The notes: generated by a model from the letters alone, not told the origin. DNA of 64,000 nt from Vreelandella glaciei (GCF_013415125.1 NZ_JACCDE010000001.1:205122-269121); one strand, 5' to 3'. Shown: positions 48,470-58,189, counted from the first letter of the stretch. Program-made: numbers and translations.

Positions 48470-49585
48470 ATGAGCAGTGTACTGTTTACCGAACACCCCG
48501 CCCAAGACGGCCACGTCATCGCCGAAATAAAGCTGGATGCCGAGCGCTCGCTGAACGCGTTAACGCTCGAAATGTGCGAAGCGATGTTGCCGCGCCTGCG
48601 CGAATGGGTCACCGACGAGCGTGTGGTGGCGATCCTGCTGGATAGCGCTGGTGAGAAAGCGTTCTGTGCCGGTGGTGATGTCGTCAACCTGTATAAAACG
48701 ATTACCGGAGAAGGCGACCCCAGCTTTCCCGAACGCTTTTTCGAAACCGAGTACCGGCTCGACTATCTGCTGCACACCTACCCCAAGCCGGTGATCTGCT
48801 GGGGGAGCGGTATTGTGATGGGCGGCGGCATGGGGCTGTTGAGTGCCAGTAGCCACCGCGTGGTGACCGAAACTTCGCGCTTGGCCATGCCGGAAGTCAC
48901 TATCGGCCTTTACCCGGATGTGGGCGCCAGCTGGTTCTTGAACCGCCTGCCCAGCGGCACTGGCCGCTTTTTAGCCATGACCGGCTGTCAGGTCAGTGCG
49001 CCGGATGCCGTACACCTCGGCCTGGCCGATCGCTGTATTGCCAGCCACCACCGGGATGCATTGCTGCAGCAACTGATCGATGCGCGCTGGGGTAAAGGTG
49101 CCGACACCGATGCCCATGGCGTGGTCAACCGCATTATGCGCGAGCTAGAACAAACATCGCAGCCGGTGTTTGCCGAGCTGGAAGCTCCCGTTTATCAGCA
49201 CGCCACGCTGATTCGCGAATTGATGGATCACGACAGCGTCGAGCAGATCGTTGCCGCCATTGCCGCGGTAAAAAGCGACAACAAGTGGTTCAACAAAGCG
49301 CAGAAAACGCTGGCCCACGGCAGCCCGGTGTCCATCAAACTGATTGATGAACAGCTGAAGCGCGCCAAACACATGTCGCTGGCGGAAGTGTTCCAGTTTG
49401 AGATGGCGCTTTCGGTGCAGTGCTGCCGCCACCGAGAATTTCCCGAGGGCGTGCGTGCGCTGCTGGTCGATAAAGATGGCCAGCCCGCGTGGACATACCC
49501 GGACGTCGCTTCGGTCGAGCAGGGCTTTATCGATGAGCTATTAGCCTCGCCGTGGGAGACCAACCCGCTCGCCGATCTAAAATAA
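48470..49585 (+). CDS. 3-hydroxyisobutyryl-CoA hydrolase (enoyl-CoA hydratase family)
   Basis: About 371 residues from the ATG at 48470 (one at 48464 is also possible). Crotonase fold, with the longer length typical of the hydrolase. AFCAGGDVVNLYKTI, GIVMGGGMGLLSASSHRVV and MPEVTIGLYPDVGASWFLNRL are the hydrolase signature, with a catalytic Glu/Asp pair. It frees 3-hydroxyisobutyrate from its CoA ester. It is followed by mmsB. Confidence 0.88.
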   Translation: MSSVLFTEHPAQDGHVIAEIKLDAERSLNALTLEMCEAMLPRLREWVTDERVVAILLDSAGEKAFCAGGDVVNLYKTITGEGDPSFPERFFETEYRLDYLLHTYPKPVICWGSGIVMGGGMGLLSASSHRVVTETSRLAMPEVTIGLYPDVGASWFLNRLPSGTGRFLAMTGCQVSAPDAVHLGLADRCIASHHRDALLQQLIDARWGKGADTDAHGVVNRIMRELEQTSQPVFAELEAPVYQHATLIRELMDHDSVEQIVAAIAAVKSDNKWFNKAQKTLAHGSPVSIKLIDEQLKRAKHMSLAEVFQFEMALSVQCCRHREFPEGVRALLVDKDGQPAWTYPDVASVEQGFIDELLASPWETNPLADLK

Positions 49586-49635
49586 ATAGCAGCACTAACG
49601 TCACTCTTCATCAACGAATAATAAGGACAATACGC

Positions 49636-50529
49636 ATGACTACCGTCGCGTTTATCGGTTTAGGCAATATGGGTGGCCCAATGGCCGCTAACCTATCGAA
49701 AGCAGGATTTAACGTTCGCGCTTTTGACCTTTCTGAAGGCGCACTGGAGGCCGCCAAAGCCAACGGCTGCGAAGTCGCGTTTTCAGCCCAAGAAGCCGCC
49801 ACCGGAGCGGATTTCGTCATCTCCATGCTGCCCGCAGGCAAGCACGTGCGCGACCTGTATATTGAGGGCGATGCGCCGCTGTTCGAGGTGATCAAGCAGA
49901 GCACGCTGGTGATCGACTGCTCCACCATTGACGCCGACACCGCCCGCAGCGTGGCCGCTGAAGGCGAGAAGTTGGGCATTGGCTTTGTCGATGCGCCGGT
50001 ATCCGGCGGGGTAGGCGGCGCGCAAGCGGGCACGCTGACCTTTATCGTGGGTGGCTCGGAGGCTCAGTTCGAACAGGCCAAATTGGTGCTGGACGTGATG
50101 GGCAAAAACATCTTCCACGCCGGAGACCATGGTGCCGGGCAGGTGGCCAAAGTGTGCAACAACATGCTGCTATCCATCCTGATGGCGGGCACCTGTGAAG
50201 CGATCAATATGGGCGTCAAAAACGGCCTGGATCCCGCGGTGCTTTCAGAAATCATGAAGCAGAGCTCCGGCGGCAACTGGGCGCTCAACGTTTACAACCC
50301 TTACCCAGGCGTCATGGAAAACGCACCGGCCTCCAAAAACTACCAGGGTGGCTTCCAGGTCGACCTAATGATCAAAGACTTAGGCCTCGCCATGGATGTC
50401 AGTCAGCAAAGCGCCTCCGCAGTCCCCATGGGCTCCGCCGCCCGCTCACTGTTCACCCTGCATAAAGCCAAAGGCAACGGTAAACTCGACTTCTCAAGCC
50501 TGATGCAGTTCTATCGGGATAAAGAGTGA
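49636..50529 (+). CDS. mmsB: 3-hydroxyisobutyrate dehydrogenase
   Basis: About 297 residues from the ATG at 49636; the open frame back to 49552 overlaps the hydrolase and is dropped. NAD-binding FIGLGNMGGPMAANL, the substrate loop DAPVSGGVGGAQAGTL, and catalytic Lys in GAGQVAKVCNNMLL (about residue 171). It oxidises 3-hydroxyisobutyrate to methylmalonate semialdehyde. The partner MmsA is not in the window. Confidence 0.93.
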   Translation: MTTVAFIGLGNMGGPMAANLSKAGFNVRAFDLSEGALEAAKANGCEVAFSAQEAATGADFVISMLPAGKHVRDLYIEGDAPLFEVIKQSTLVIDCSTIDADTARSVAAEGEKLGIGFVDAPVSGGVGGAQAGTLTFIVGGSEAQFEQAKLVLDVMGKNIFHAGDHGAGQVAKVCNNMLLSILMAGTCEAINMGVKNGLDPAVLSEIMKQSSGGNWALNVYNPYPGVMENAPASKNYQGGFQVDLMIKDLGLAMDVSQQSASAVPMGSAARSLFTLHKAKGNGKLDFSSLMQFYRDKE

Positions 50530-50545
50530 GGGTAAGGCGGGAGGT

Positions 50546-50602
50546 GTGAATGGTAAATGGTGAGGAGTGAATCGTGAGGTATGAATCGTAAGTGGTGAGG
50601 AG
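50546..50602 (+). repeat. Short G/A/T-rich direct repeats after mmsB
   Basis: Two 22-base units, 50546-50567 and 50581-50602, agree at 19 of 22 places (ends GTGGTGAGGAG or ATGGTGAGGAG). They follow the mmsB stop. Intergenic simple repeats of this look occur in other proteobacterial genomes. Confidence 0.6.
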
Positions 50603-50613
50603 CGGGGTTTTGC

Positions 50614-50700
50614 AGCGCGTGGTAACGAGTTTTGCGAGGAACGAGCAACACGCGGCACCCGTATGGACGGCCCCGCGCGAATGGGCGGCGAAGCCGCCCC
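50614..50700. repeat. Dispersed repeat, copy 1 (left of the glutathione S-transferase gene)
   Basis: AGCGCG...GTAACGAGT...GCGAG...ACGAG...GGCACCCG, ending in the hairpin GGGCGGCGAAGCCGCCCC. It shares this order of blocks with the copy at 51442-51510. Confidence 0.55.
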
Positions 50701-50782
50701 AGCTATCCCACCAAAGCCACAGCTTGTCTCCGGCCTCAAGGGCGGGCAAACTTAAAGAAACTGCTCATATACAAGGACTACC

Positions 50783-51409
50783 ATGATCACGCTTTGGGGC
50801 CGCAACAACTCCACCAACGTCAAAAAAGTGCGCTGGGTGCTAGAAGAGCTGGAACTACCGTTCGAACAGATCCAGGCGGGGCTTGAGCACGGGATTAACA
50901 ATACGCCGGAATACTTGGCCATGAACCCCACCGGGCTAGTGCCGCTACTCAAAGATGACGCCACCAACAGCGTGCTGTGGGAATCCAATACGATTATTCG
51001 CTACCTTGCCGCGCAGTACGGGCAAAGCAAGCTATGGATCGAAGTCCCCGCCGAACGGGCGCAGGCAGAAAAGTGGATGGATTGGTCGAACAGCACCCTG
51101 TCACCCAGGCACCGCACGATCCTGATGGGCTATGTCAGAACCCCACTCGAAAAACGCGATAATGCTGCCCTTGAAGCGGGTATGCAGGCGTGTGAAGAGC
51201 TGTTTGAATTAATGGATAACGTGCTGGCCAAGCAAGCGTTCTTCTCGGGCAATGTGTTTGGCCTGGGCGATATTGCCGTTGCACCGTTTATCTACAACTT
51301 ATGGCATATCGGCCTAACCTGGCAGCCGCGTCCCAATTTAGAGCGCTGGTACCAACAAATCGCCGAACGCCCCGCCTACCAAAAAGTGGTAGTGATTCCT
51401 GTTACGTGA
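50783..51409 (+). CDS. Glutathione S-transferase family protein
   Basis: 208 residues. The N-terminal thioredoxin-like domain ([49 protein letters not shown]) gives the glutathione site. The C-terminal helical domain is at about 90-205 ([26 protein letters not shown]). No substrate can be named. It is alone between two dispersed repeats. ATG at 50783 with an AAGGA ribosome site. Confidence 0.9.
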   Translation: MITLWGRNNSTNVKKVRWVLEELELPFEQIQAGLEHGINNTPEYLAMNPTGLVPLLKDDATNSVLWESNTIIRYLAAQYGQSKLWIEVPAERAQAEKWMDWSNSTLSPRHRTILMGYVRTPLEKRDNAALEAGMQACEELFELMDNVLAKQAFFSGNVFGLGDIAVAPFIYNLWHIGLTWQPRPNLERWYQQIAERPAYQKVVVIPVT

Positions 51410-51441
51410 TGCTTGAATCTAAATGAGGTAAGCATACTTGT

Positions 51442-51510
51442 AGCGCGAAGTAACGAGTAGCGAGCGCAGCGAGAAACGAGGCACCCGCGGGAGAGCAGCA
51501 AAGCTGCCCC
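51442..51510. repeat. Dispersed repeat, copy 2 (right of the glutathione S-transferase gene)
   Basis: AGCGCGAAGTAACGAGTAGCG...GAGAAACGAGGCACCCG, ending in GAGAGCAGCAAAGCTGCCCC. It carries the same ordered blocks as copy 1. Confidence 0.55.
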
Positions 51511-51519
51511 TGGTAATGC

Positions 51520-52440
51520 CTAAAAGCTCGCCTCAACCTCCGCCAACTCATTATCCAGCCCCTGCAATACCTCGCACGCCAACCCATGGCGCTGGGCACT
51601 CTCAATCAACGGCCCCAATATCGCCCCGCGCTCGGTGGGGCGTTTGGCTTCCACGTCCTGCAACATCGACGCCTTATTGTTCGCGGTGTTTTCCACCACC
51701 TGCCACACCAACGCCAACCAGGCATCTTCACCATTGCCATCATTGGGCGGCGCAATGCCCTCGGCTAACATAATCGCCGCGACTTCTTTTACCACCGCCA
51801 CCACACGGCCCACATAAGCTTCCCCGCGCAACTCGCCGTTACGCACACCATTCAGCGCCACCAGTGGGTTAATCGCCGCGTTCACTGCCAGCTTCTGCCA
51901 CAAACGTTGGCGAATATCACCCACCTTTGTGGCGGCAAGCCCTGCCTGGGTTAATGTGTGCGCCAGTTCTTCTGCCAGCGCACCGTGCTGGTTATGCAAA
52001 TCACCCACAAAGGTATGCCCACGCCCCGCATGCACCACGCCATCATCACCGGTTAGATAAGCACCTTCAGTTGTTGTCGCGCAAAGCACCGGCCCTGGCC
52101 ATGCCTGTGTGATAAGCGGCTGGGCCAAAAAACCGTTTTGCCACAGCACCAGGGGGGTAGCAGGGGAAATGCAGTCAGTAATGCCAGCCAACGCCGACTC
52201 AGCCACCATGGCTTTGGTAGTGATATGCACAAAAGCGGGCGGTTTAGGCGTGTTTGATTCCAGTTGAGCTATCGTCAACGAGTGTAATGGCAGAACGCGC
52301 TGCTCGCCTTCCGGCGTGGTCAGCATCTGCCGCGCAGGCAGCGCACGGCGACCGAGTAGCGTAGTAGCTGCTATTGGGTAAAGCGAATGGGCTAGCAGGC
52401 GGCCAATGGCGCCCGGGCCGAGTATCCAATGGGTAGTCAT
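51520..52440 (-). CDS. panE: Ketopantoate reductase family protein (PanE/ApbA)
   Basis: 306 residues. NADP-binding GPGAIGRLLAHSLYP at the N-terminus, with HITTKAMVAESALAGI and the C-terminal helical domain (WQKLAVNAAINPLVALNGVRNGEL) carrying the catalytic Lys and Asn. It reduces 2-dehydropantoate for pantothenate, but paralogs are common in proteobacteria. Confidence 0.85.
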   Translation of the reverse strand: MTTHWILGPGAIGRLLAHSLYPIAATTLLGRRALPARQMLTTPEGEQRVLPLHSLTIAQLESNTPKPPAFVHITTKAMVAESALAGITDCISPATPLVLWQNGFLAQPLITQAWPGPVLCATTTEGAYLTGDDGVVHAGRGHTFVGDLHNQHGALAEELAHTLTQAGLAATKVGDIRQRLWQKLAVNAAINPLVALNGVRNGELRGEAYVGRVVAVVKEVAAIMLAEGIAPPNDGNGEDAWLALVWQVVENTANNKASMLQDVEAKRPTERGAILGPLIESAQRHGLACEVLQGLDNELAEVEASF

Positions 52441-52661
52441 ATTAAGTACGTACTCAATAGCGGCGTTGCCGCCAAGCTTACCGTGTTTGGTTTAGGGGCG
52501 CGAAGGTGAAAAAGCACGAGCAAAGGGGACTAATGGCTAGTGACGGTGGCAAACAATGTCTGATAGGTTTGAGGCTAAGTGAATTTTGTGGATGAAGTGT
52601 TCAATGCGTGATGGCGTGTTATGTATGATGTTGTCATGAGACATTATTTGATGGCTGCTTT

Positions 52662-52682
52662 CGGCCGAGGCTGTGTGAAAAC
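52662..52682 (+). repeat. Left terminal inverted repeat of the IS1182-type element
   Basis: The 21-mer starting CGGCCGAGGCTGTG is the exact reverse complement of 54331-54351. Confidence 0.9.
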
Positions 52683-52728
52683 GTAGCTGTCGCTATACTC
52701 TACCCATGACAGTTCGTGGGAGGTGCCG

Positions 52729-54147
52729 ATGAAACGTTTCGTCGCAGGTGAATCCCGATCCCAAACAACGTTGTTTCCTGAGCTTCTGGATGATTTCGTT
52801 ACTGAAGATAACCCAGTTAGGGCTATTGAGGCTTTCGTGAACGCCCTCGACCTCAAGCAGCTGGGGTTCAAAGGTGTTGATCCCCATGCCACAGGCCGGC
52901 CCGCCTATCACCCCGCTGTACTTCTAAAATCTATCTCTACGGCTACCTCAACCGCGTGCAATCCAGCCGCCGTTTGGAACGTGAGGCGCAGCGTAATGTT
53001 GAACTCATGTGGCTAATGGAGCGCCTCGCCCCGGACTTCAAAACGATTGCCGATTTCCGCAAGCACAATGGCAAGGCGATCTAAGCCACCTGCCGAGACT
53101 TTGTCTTGATATGTCGGCGTCTGGGGCTCTTTTCACAATCAGTGAGGGCCATTGACGGCAGCAAATTTAAGGCCGTCAACAATCGAGACCGCAACTTTAC
53201 CTTGGCCAAGATGAAGCGGCGAGCAGAAGTAATCGACAAAAGTATTGAGCGCTATTTACGCCAGCTCGACGCAATGGATCAAGGCTCCGCTGTTGTCACA
53301 GAAGCACAGACGACACGGTTGAAGGAAAAAATCACCTCTCTCACAGAAGAAGTTCAGCAACTGCAATCCATTGAAATTCAAAGAACCGAGACACCTGATC
53401 AGCAAGTCTCTTTGACAGACCCTGACGCTCGCTCTATGAACGCGAATTGTGGGCTACAACGTGCAGACGGCTATCGATAGCCAGCATCATCTGATTGTCG
53501 CCCATGAAGTCACTAATGTCGGCAGTGACCGGCGTCAGCTTTACCGGATGGCCAAGGAAGCACGCAATGCTAGCGGCGTTAGTGATCTCCACGTCGTAGC
53601 TGATCGCGGTTATTTTACAGGTAATGAAATTCTTGCGTGTCACGAGGCCGGTATTACGACGTATCTCCCTAAACCCCAAACCTCGCCGAACCAGGCCAAA
53701 GGTATGTTTCCCAGGGAAGCGTTCCGGTATGTGCCTGAACGTAATGAGTATCGCTGTCCCGCGAGAGAGCGGCTAATTTGGCGCTTCAAGAACGTCGAAA
53801 AAGGCCAGACGCTACCTTGCTATTGGAGTTCGGCCTGTCCAGATTTCTTAATGAAATCGCAATGTACTACAGGTACCTACCGGCGCATCAAACGCTGGGA
53901 ACACGAAGAGGTTCTGGAGGCGGTAACAGCACGTCTTGATCAGGCGCCGGATATAATGCGCATCCGTCGTCAAACGGTTGAGCATCCCTTTGGCACGTTA
54001 AAAGCGTGGATGGGAGCGACTCACTTTTTAACCAAAGGGCTTAAGAACGTTAGCATGGAAATGAGCCTTCATGTGCTTGCTTACAACATGAAACGCGTCA
54101 TGAATCTCCTTGGCACCACGGGTTTGATCCAGGCGGTGCGAGCATAG
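52729..54147 (+). pseudogene. IS1182-family transposase, broken
   Basis: The frame opens at the ATG at 52729 (MKRFVAGESRSQTTLFPELL). It loses one base in the A-run near 52925-52930, since the next frame continues with the family's KIYLYGYLNRVQSSRRLER. It then has a TAA at about 53082 inside the GKAI-ATCRDF block. It loses about 17 bases near 53440, where ARSM should continue RGSG..VGYNVQ. The rest reads intact to 54147 (GYNVQTAIDSQ, LVADRGYF, TVEHPFGTLKAWMGATHFL). Three separate lesions make it non-functional. Confidence 0.88.
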
Positions 54148-54330
54148 GGTAGCTAACCCTGGCTCTACCGCCCTTACTAGAAGTCGGTGATACTCTACAG
54201 AAGGTATTTTTTAGGCTTTATCTCGAACATCTTCAGATGTGGAAATAATAAAGGAAGGCACTCTGAAGCGTATTGCTAGCCGATAGTCGTGCCAATACGG
54301 CTGAACGCTGTAATCGCCAACTGGTTTTAG

Positions 54331-54351
54331 GTTTTCACACAGCCTCGGCCG
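54331..54351 (-). repeat. Right terminal inverted repeat of the IS1182-type element
   Basis: GTTTTCACACAGCCTCGGCCG is an exact inverted copy of the left end. Confidence 0.9.
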
Positions 54352-54582
54352 GGAGGAATCTTATGCCATATTAATAACAGGGCACATGACTACCCAAAAC
54401 GGAAAAGCTGGTAAATGCAGCCTCGCGCGTGCCAATTCTAGCGTGCCATCGCTGTTGAAGGGAGGCAGGAATTAAGTGGGACTTTGAATCTTCGAAACAG
54501 GCTCTAAGCCTAATAAAAATTAACACTGTAACTCTAATCTTCATATTACTGTTACATGTGCTTTTGTTGGCGCTTTCTCATG
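54352..54582. other. Gap between the IS and the P-type ATPase gene
   Basis: With the IS tail it makes a gene-free stretch of about 435 bp (54148-54582). It turns AT-rich toward 54510-54570. No gene, strong terminator or repeat is recognised in it. Confidence 0.5.
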
Positions 54583-57300
54583 CTAGTTTGACCTGGCCGA
54601 CCACAGGCGTCTGCGAATCCAGGTTTCGATTTCCAGTATCACCAGTACCGCCACTCCTGCTAGACAGGCTAAAACCAGCATTTCCAGGGATAGGGCGCTA
54701 GTTTCAAAAGTGTTATGGAACCAAGGCAGATAAGTAAACAGAAGTTGCAGAGCTACGATTGTCGCCACTGCAAGTAACACAATCGGAGTGCCCAGAACAC
54801 CACGAAGCGTTATAGACGGTGTGTCGAGATAGCGCACAGCGAACAGATAAAACACCTCCATGGCCACTAAAGTATTTACGGCCAGAGTGCGAGCTATGCT
54901 TTGGTCGTCATAGTGGTGCATTGCCCAGAACCAGGCCCCGAAGATGCCTGTTAGAAACAGCAGTGACACAAAAAACACCCGCCAGACCAGAAATCCCTGC
55001 AGTAATGACTGTTCTCTCGGCAGGGGGGGGCGTTTCATAACATCCGGTTCTGGTGGTTCAAAAGCCAGGGTTATTGCCAACACAACAGCGCTGACCATGT
55101 TGACCCAGAGAATCTGCAGCGGTGAAATCGGTAACGCAAGACCTAGCAATAAAGCGGTGATAAGACTGATGGACTCACCGCCATTAATTGGCAGCAGGAA
55201 CGCTATGCCCTTTTTCAGATTAGAGTAAACCGTACGCCCCTCGCGGACGGCCGCAACTATGCTGGCAAAATTATCGTCCAGCAACACCACGGATGAGGCC
55301 TCCCGCGCCGCCTCTGACCCCTTTACACCCATGGCAATTCCCACATCGGCCCGCTTCAGGGCCGGCGCATCATTGACACCGTCTCCAGTCATGGCGACAA
55401 CCCCATGCTGTGCCTGCAGGGCTTCCACCAGTCTCAGTTTATGCTCCGGGCTGGTGCGTGCGAACACATCTACTTCAGTCGCTAGTTGTTGTAACTCCTC
55501 ATTGGTGAGGCTATCCAAGTCCTTTCCAGTCAAAACCCGCTCGCTGTTTCGCAGCCCCAGTTTCCGAGCAATGGCCCCTGCCGTCAGAGCATGGTCCCCG
55601 GTAATCATCTTTACCTGGATACCCGCCGTATGGCAGTCGGAGATAGCGCGGATTGCTTCTTGCCGGGGTGGATCCAGCAACCCCACTAAGCCCAGCAGTT
55701 CTACACCAGTGCCAAGATCCTCCACAGCGAGATCGGCCGTATCCCTTAAAACCGGTTTCCGGGCCAAGGCCAGTACCCTTAAACCATCCGATGCCAGATC
55801 GGTAATTATCTGATCCCACCAATAACGCTCCAGGGCAGAGGTACCGCCGTTTTCTGTCACCTCCGCCTCGCACATATCCAGGATGCGCTCCGGAGCACCC
55901 TTGACGTACACCACGCTGTGGCCATGGTGATCATGGTTGAGAGTGGCCATAAAACGGGTCTGGGTGTCAAAGGGGATTTCATCCCTGCGGGGCCAATCGC
56001 GGACACCACCTTCAATATCAAACGTTGCCTTGTGAGCAAACACTTTCAGCGCCGCCTCCATAGGGTCGCCCTGAATGCGCGGCTGCTTTTCTCGTAAATC
56101 AAGGTGGGCATCGTTGCAAAGTCCAGCTGCCCGGGCCAGCTCCACCAACAACTCAGTGGCATCCACGGGGCGGCTATCCTGGCTTACGGCACCCTCAAGT
56201 CCATAACCCTCTCCGGATATGTCCAGGCGCTGTCGGCCCGCCACTGCTGTGGTCACCACCATTTCATTGCGGGTGAGTGTGCCGGTTTTGTCAGAACAAA
56301 TTACTGATACCGCTCCCAGTGATTCAAGGACAGGCATTCGACGTACCACCGCCTGACGTTTCGCCATCTGGCGCACGCCTATCGCTAGCGTGATGGTTAG
56401 TATGGCTGGCAATCCCTCTGGAATGGCGGCCACCGTCAGCCCTACAACGGCCATGAACAGCTCTTGGAAAGACAGGCTACTGAAGACCAGGCCGCCGGCA
56501 AATACGGCTGCAGCGGCAATGACTATAATGGCGGACAACATTTTGGCAAAGCGGTCCATCTTTTCTACCAAGGGCGTTTTTAGAGACGTGGTCCTTGCCA
56601 ACAAACCAGAGATACGACCAATCTCCGTCGCCGCTCCGGTACGAACCACAACCCCACGCCCGGTACCCGTAGATACCATGGTGCCGGAAAATGCCATGCT
56701 GTTTTGGTCACCCAACGCTGCTTCTTTATCCACCGGTTCCGGGGATTTCTCTACCGCCACGGATTCACCCGTAAGGATGGCTTCCTCTATCTTCAAGTTA
56801 TGGCATTTTTCCAGGCGGGTATCCGCCGGTACGCGGTCGCCGGGTTCCAGTAGCACCGTGTCTCCGGGCACCAGGTCAGCGGCGTTAATTTGATGCTGGC
56901 CATCCTCACGGACTACACGTGCCTTCGGTGCCAGCATATGTCCAATGGCGGACAGTGCCTGCTCGGCCTTGCCTTCCTGGATAAAGCCCACCAGCGTCTG
57001 GATTACCACTACTGCCATGATGACCCCTGCATCCACCCAGTGGCCGAGTGCCCCTGTAATAGCCGCCGCAGCCAACAGAACGTATATCAAGACGTTGCGG
57101 AGCTGGCGAGTGAGCCTAGCAAGGGGCCCGCTTGCCTTTCCTTCCGGCAGACGATTAGGGCCATAGACGGCAAGCCGCGCGGCGGCTTCCTCACCACTCA
57201 GGGGCGCTGTTGCTTCCAGTAGCTCTCTGGTACCGGAAGCATTCACGGAGTGCCAGTGCTGTTCTGAAGATTGCTGGGTTAAGTTATTTTCAGACAGCAT
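54583..57300 (-). CDS. P-type (P2-like) cation-transporting ATPase with atypical M6 motif
   Basis: About 905 residues from the ATG at 57300; the frame reaches 57336 but would run further into the upstream ORF. N-terminal cation-ATPase domain (NRLPEGKASGPLARL), actuator motif LTGES, M4 PEGLP, phosphorylated Asp in CSDKTGTLT, and hinge TGDGVNDAPALKRADVGIAMG. About ten membrane helices. In M6 the stretch is LWVNMVSAVVLAITLAFEP: the Asn of SERCA is kept but the following Asp is replaced by Ala, so classic Ca2+ selectivity is doubtful. Ion unknown. Upstream is the ArcC-containing chimera. Confidence 0.9.
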   Translation of the reverse strand: MLSENNLTQQSSEQHWHSVNASGTRELLEATAPLSGEEAAARLAVYGPNRLPEGKASGPLARLTRQLRNVLIYVLLAAAAITGALGHWVDAGVIMAVVVIQTLVGFIQEGKAEQALSAIGHMLAPKARVVREDGQHQINAADLVPGDTVLLEPGDRVPADTRLEKCHNLKIEEAILTGESVAVEKSPEPVDKEAALGDQNSMAFSGTMVSTGTGRGVVVRTGAATEIGRISGLLARTTSLKTPLVEKMDRFAKMLSAIIVIAAAAVFAGGLVFSSLSFQELFMAVVGLTVAAIPEGLPAILTITLAIGVRQMAKRQAVVRRMPVLESLGAVSVICSDKTGTLTRNEMVVTTAVAGRQRLDISGEGYGLEGAVSQDSRPVDATELLVELARAAGLCNDAHLDLREKQPRIQGDPMEAALKVFAHKATFDIEGGVRDWPRRDEIPFDTQTRFMATLNHDHHGHSVVYVKGAPERILDMCEAEVTENGGTSALERYWWDQIITDLASDGLRVLALARKPVLRDTADLAVEDLGTGVELLGLVGLLDPPRQEAIRAISDCHTAGIQVKMITGDHALTAGAIARKLGLRNSERVLTGKDLDSLTNEELQQLATEVDVFARTSPEHKLRLVEALQAQHGVVAMTGDGVNDAPALKRADVGIAMGVKGSEAAREASSVVLLDDNFASIVAAVREGRTVYSNLKKGIAFLLPINGGESISLITALLLGLALPISPLQILWVNMVSAVVLAITLAFEPPEPDVMKRPPLPREQSLLQGFLVWRVFFVSLLFLTGIFGAWFWAMHHYDDQSIARTLAVNTLVAMEVFYLFAVRYLDTPSITLRGVLGTPIVLLAVATIVALQLLFTYLPWFHNTFETSALSLEMLVLACLAGVAVLVILEIETWIRRRLWSARSN

Positions 57301-57937
57301 AGGTACCTGCCCGGAGTTCAAGAATTGCGAGTGCATCCCTCAGCCTACCAATGCCACGGAGGACACCACCGCTTTCGGCGAAGTTGACCGCTGCGGCCAT
57401 TTTAGGACCTATAGAGCCGGCCGGTAGGTCAAGTTCTCGGGCTTCAGCAAGAGTCAGTCCATGGATCGGTTCAGCGGCGTCCATTCCAAAATCGCGATAG
57501 ATATCATTCACATCTGTTAGGAGTAATAAGGCATCGGCACCCAGTTGCCAGGCCAACAGGGCGCTGGCAGCATCTTTATCGAGAACAGCCGCCAAGGTGT
57601 TCACTTGAAATCGCAAGCCGCAAACGGCTTCCGCTTCGAGCAACGCACGCTGAACAGTCGAAAGCCGTTCGGTATAATGGCCGATGAATTCCGCTATTTC
57701 CTCTGGGATGGCGTCATACTCAGGCAATAGCTCGCCAGCCGAGCTGTGGTGACTTCCTGCTTTGTGAGTGATGAGGTCACTCACGACATGTGCCAAGAAA
57801 TTTGGCAGGCCATCAGTTCGCTTGTAGAGTAAACGCACAAAGGATTCCTGGGTCAGGGCAGGCACAAGCCTCGCGATATACTCAGAGGCTTCCTGCTTAG
57901 GAAAATGGTTGAATACAACTTTTTTCAGATAGGCCAT
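57290..57937 (-). pseudogene. Chimeric remnant: AAA-type regulator fused to the C-terminal third of carbamate kinase
   Basis: 215 codons open. Residues about 1-117 read as the post-Walker part of LuxR/adenylate-cyclase-type AAA regulators (LLYKRTDGLPNFLAHVVSDLI, IGHYTERLSTVQRALLEAEAVCGLRF). From about 118 it becomes carbamate kinase (VLDKDAASALLA, GADALLLLTDVNDIY, DLPAGSIGPKMAAAVNF, ALAILELRAGT). The kinase lacks its N-terminal carbamate-binding half and cannot be active. A TGA stands three codons upstream of the first ATG in this frame. The AAA reading continues upstream in another frame (SLRAVRNELRLYG), so the 5' part is frameshifted. Its stop overlaps the ATPase start by 11 bases. Confidence 0.7.
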
Positions 57938-57991
57938 ACAGCCTCAACTCATTGCGCACGGCCCTGAGGGAATGGATGTAGGCAGCGTCCC

Positions 57992-58189
57992 CTAACAGAC
58001 GGATGGAGACCAGCCACAGCAGCCAGACGCGCCCCTACGCCGTGCAGTGTGATCCATCAATTCAATGGTCAGGCGTTCACTCAAATACAGATCTTCGTTG
58101 AATTTATTCAGATCAATGGTGCCGAATCGCCCACATCCAGGCGTGCCAATAAGGTGCTCATGATCCTGAGGAGGAAACCTGTTATTCAT
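57992..58189 (-). pseudogene. Upstream fragment of the same decayed AAA regulator
   Basis: 65 codons. The segment FNEDLYLSERLTIELMDHTARRRG matches the Walker B region of AAA regulators (LEDLHWSDxSTLELLDxLARRR in related proteins), just where it should be relative to the next fragment. The frame then runs into a non-matching tail and stop, while a neighbouring frame carries on (VWLLWLVSIRLL). The first about 25 residues are not recognised. An AGGCGG ribosome-site-like run precedes the ATG, so a short peptide could still be made. Confidence 0.5.

Larger units (their letters stand above)
52662..54351 (+). mobile_element. IS1182-family insertion sequence (inactive)
   Basis: About 1.69 kb bounded by perfect 21-bp inverted repeats (52662-52682 and 54331-54351). 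Each begins with CGGCCG, then AGGCTGTGTGAAAAC. CGGCCG is itself palindromic, so it may be target duplication rather than part of the element. That would leave 15-bp ends and a 6-bp duplication. The internal transposase is broken. No target duplication is seen outside the 21-bp ends. Confidence 0.85.
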
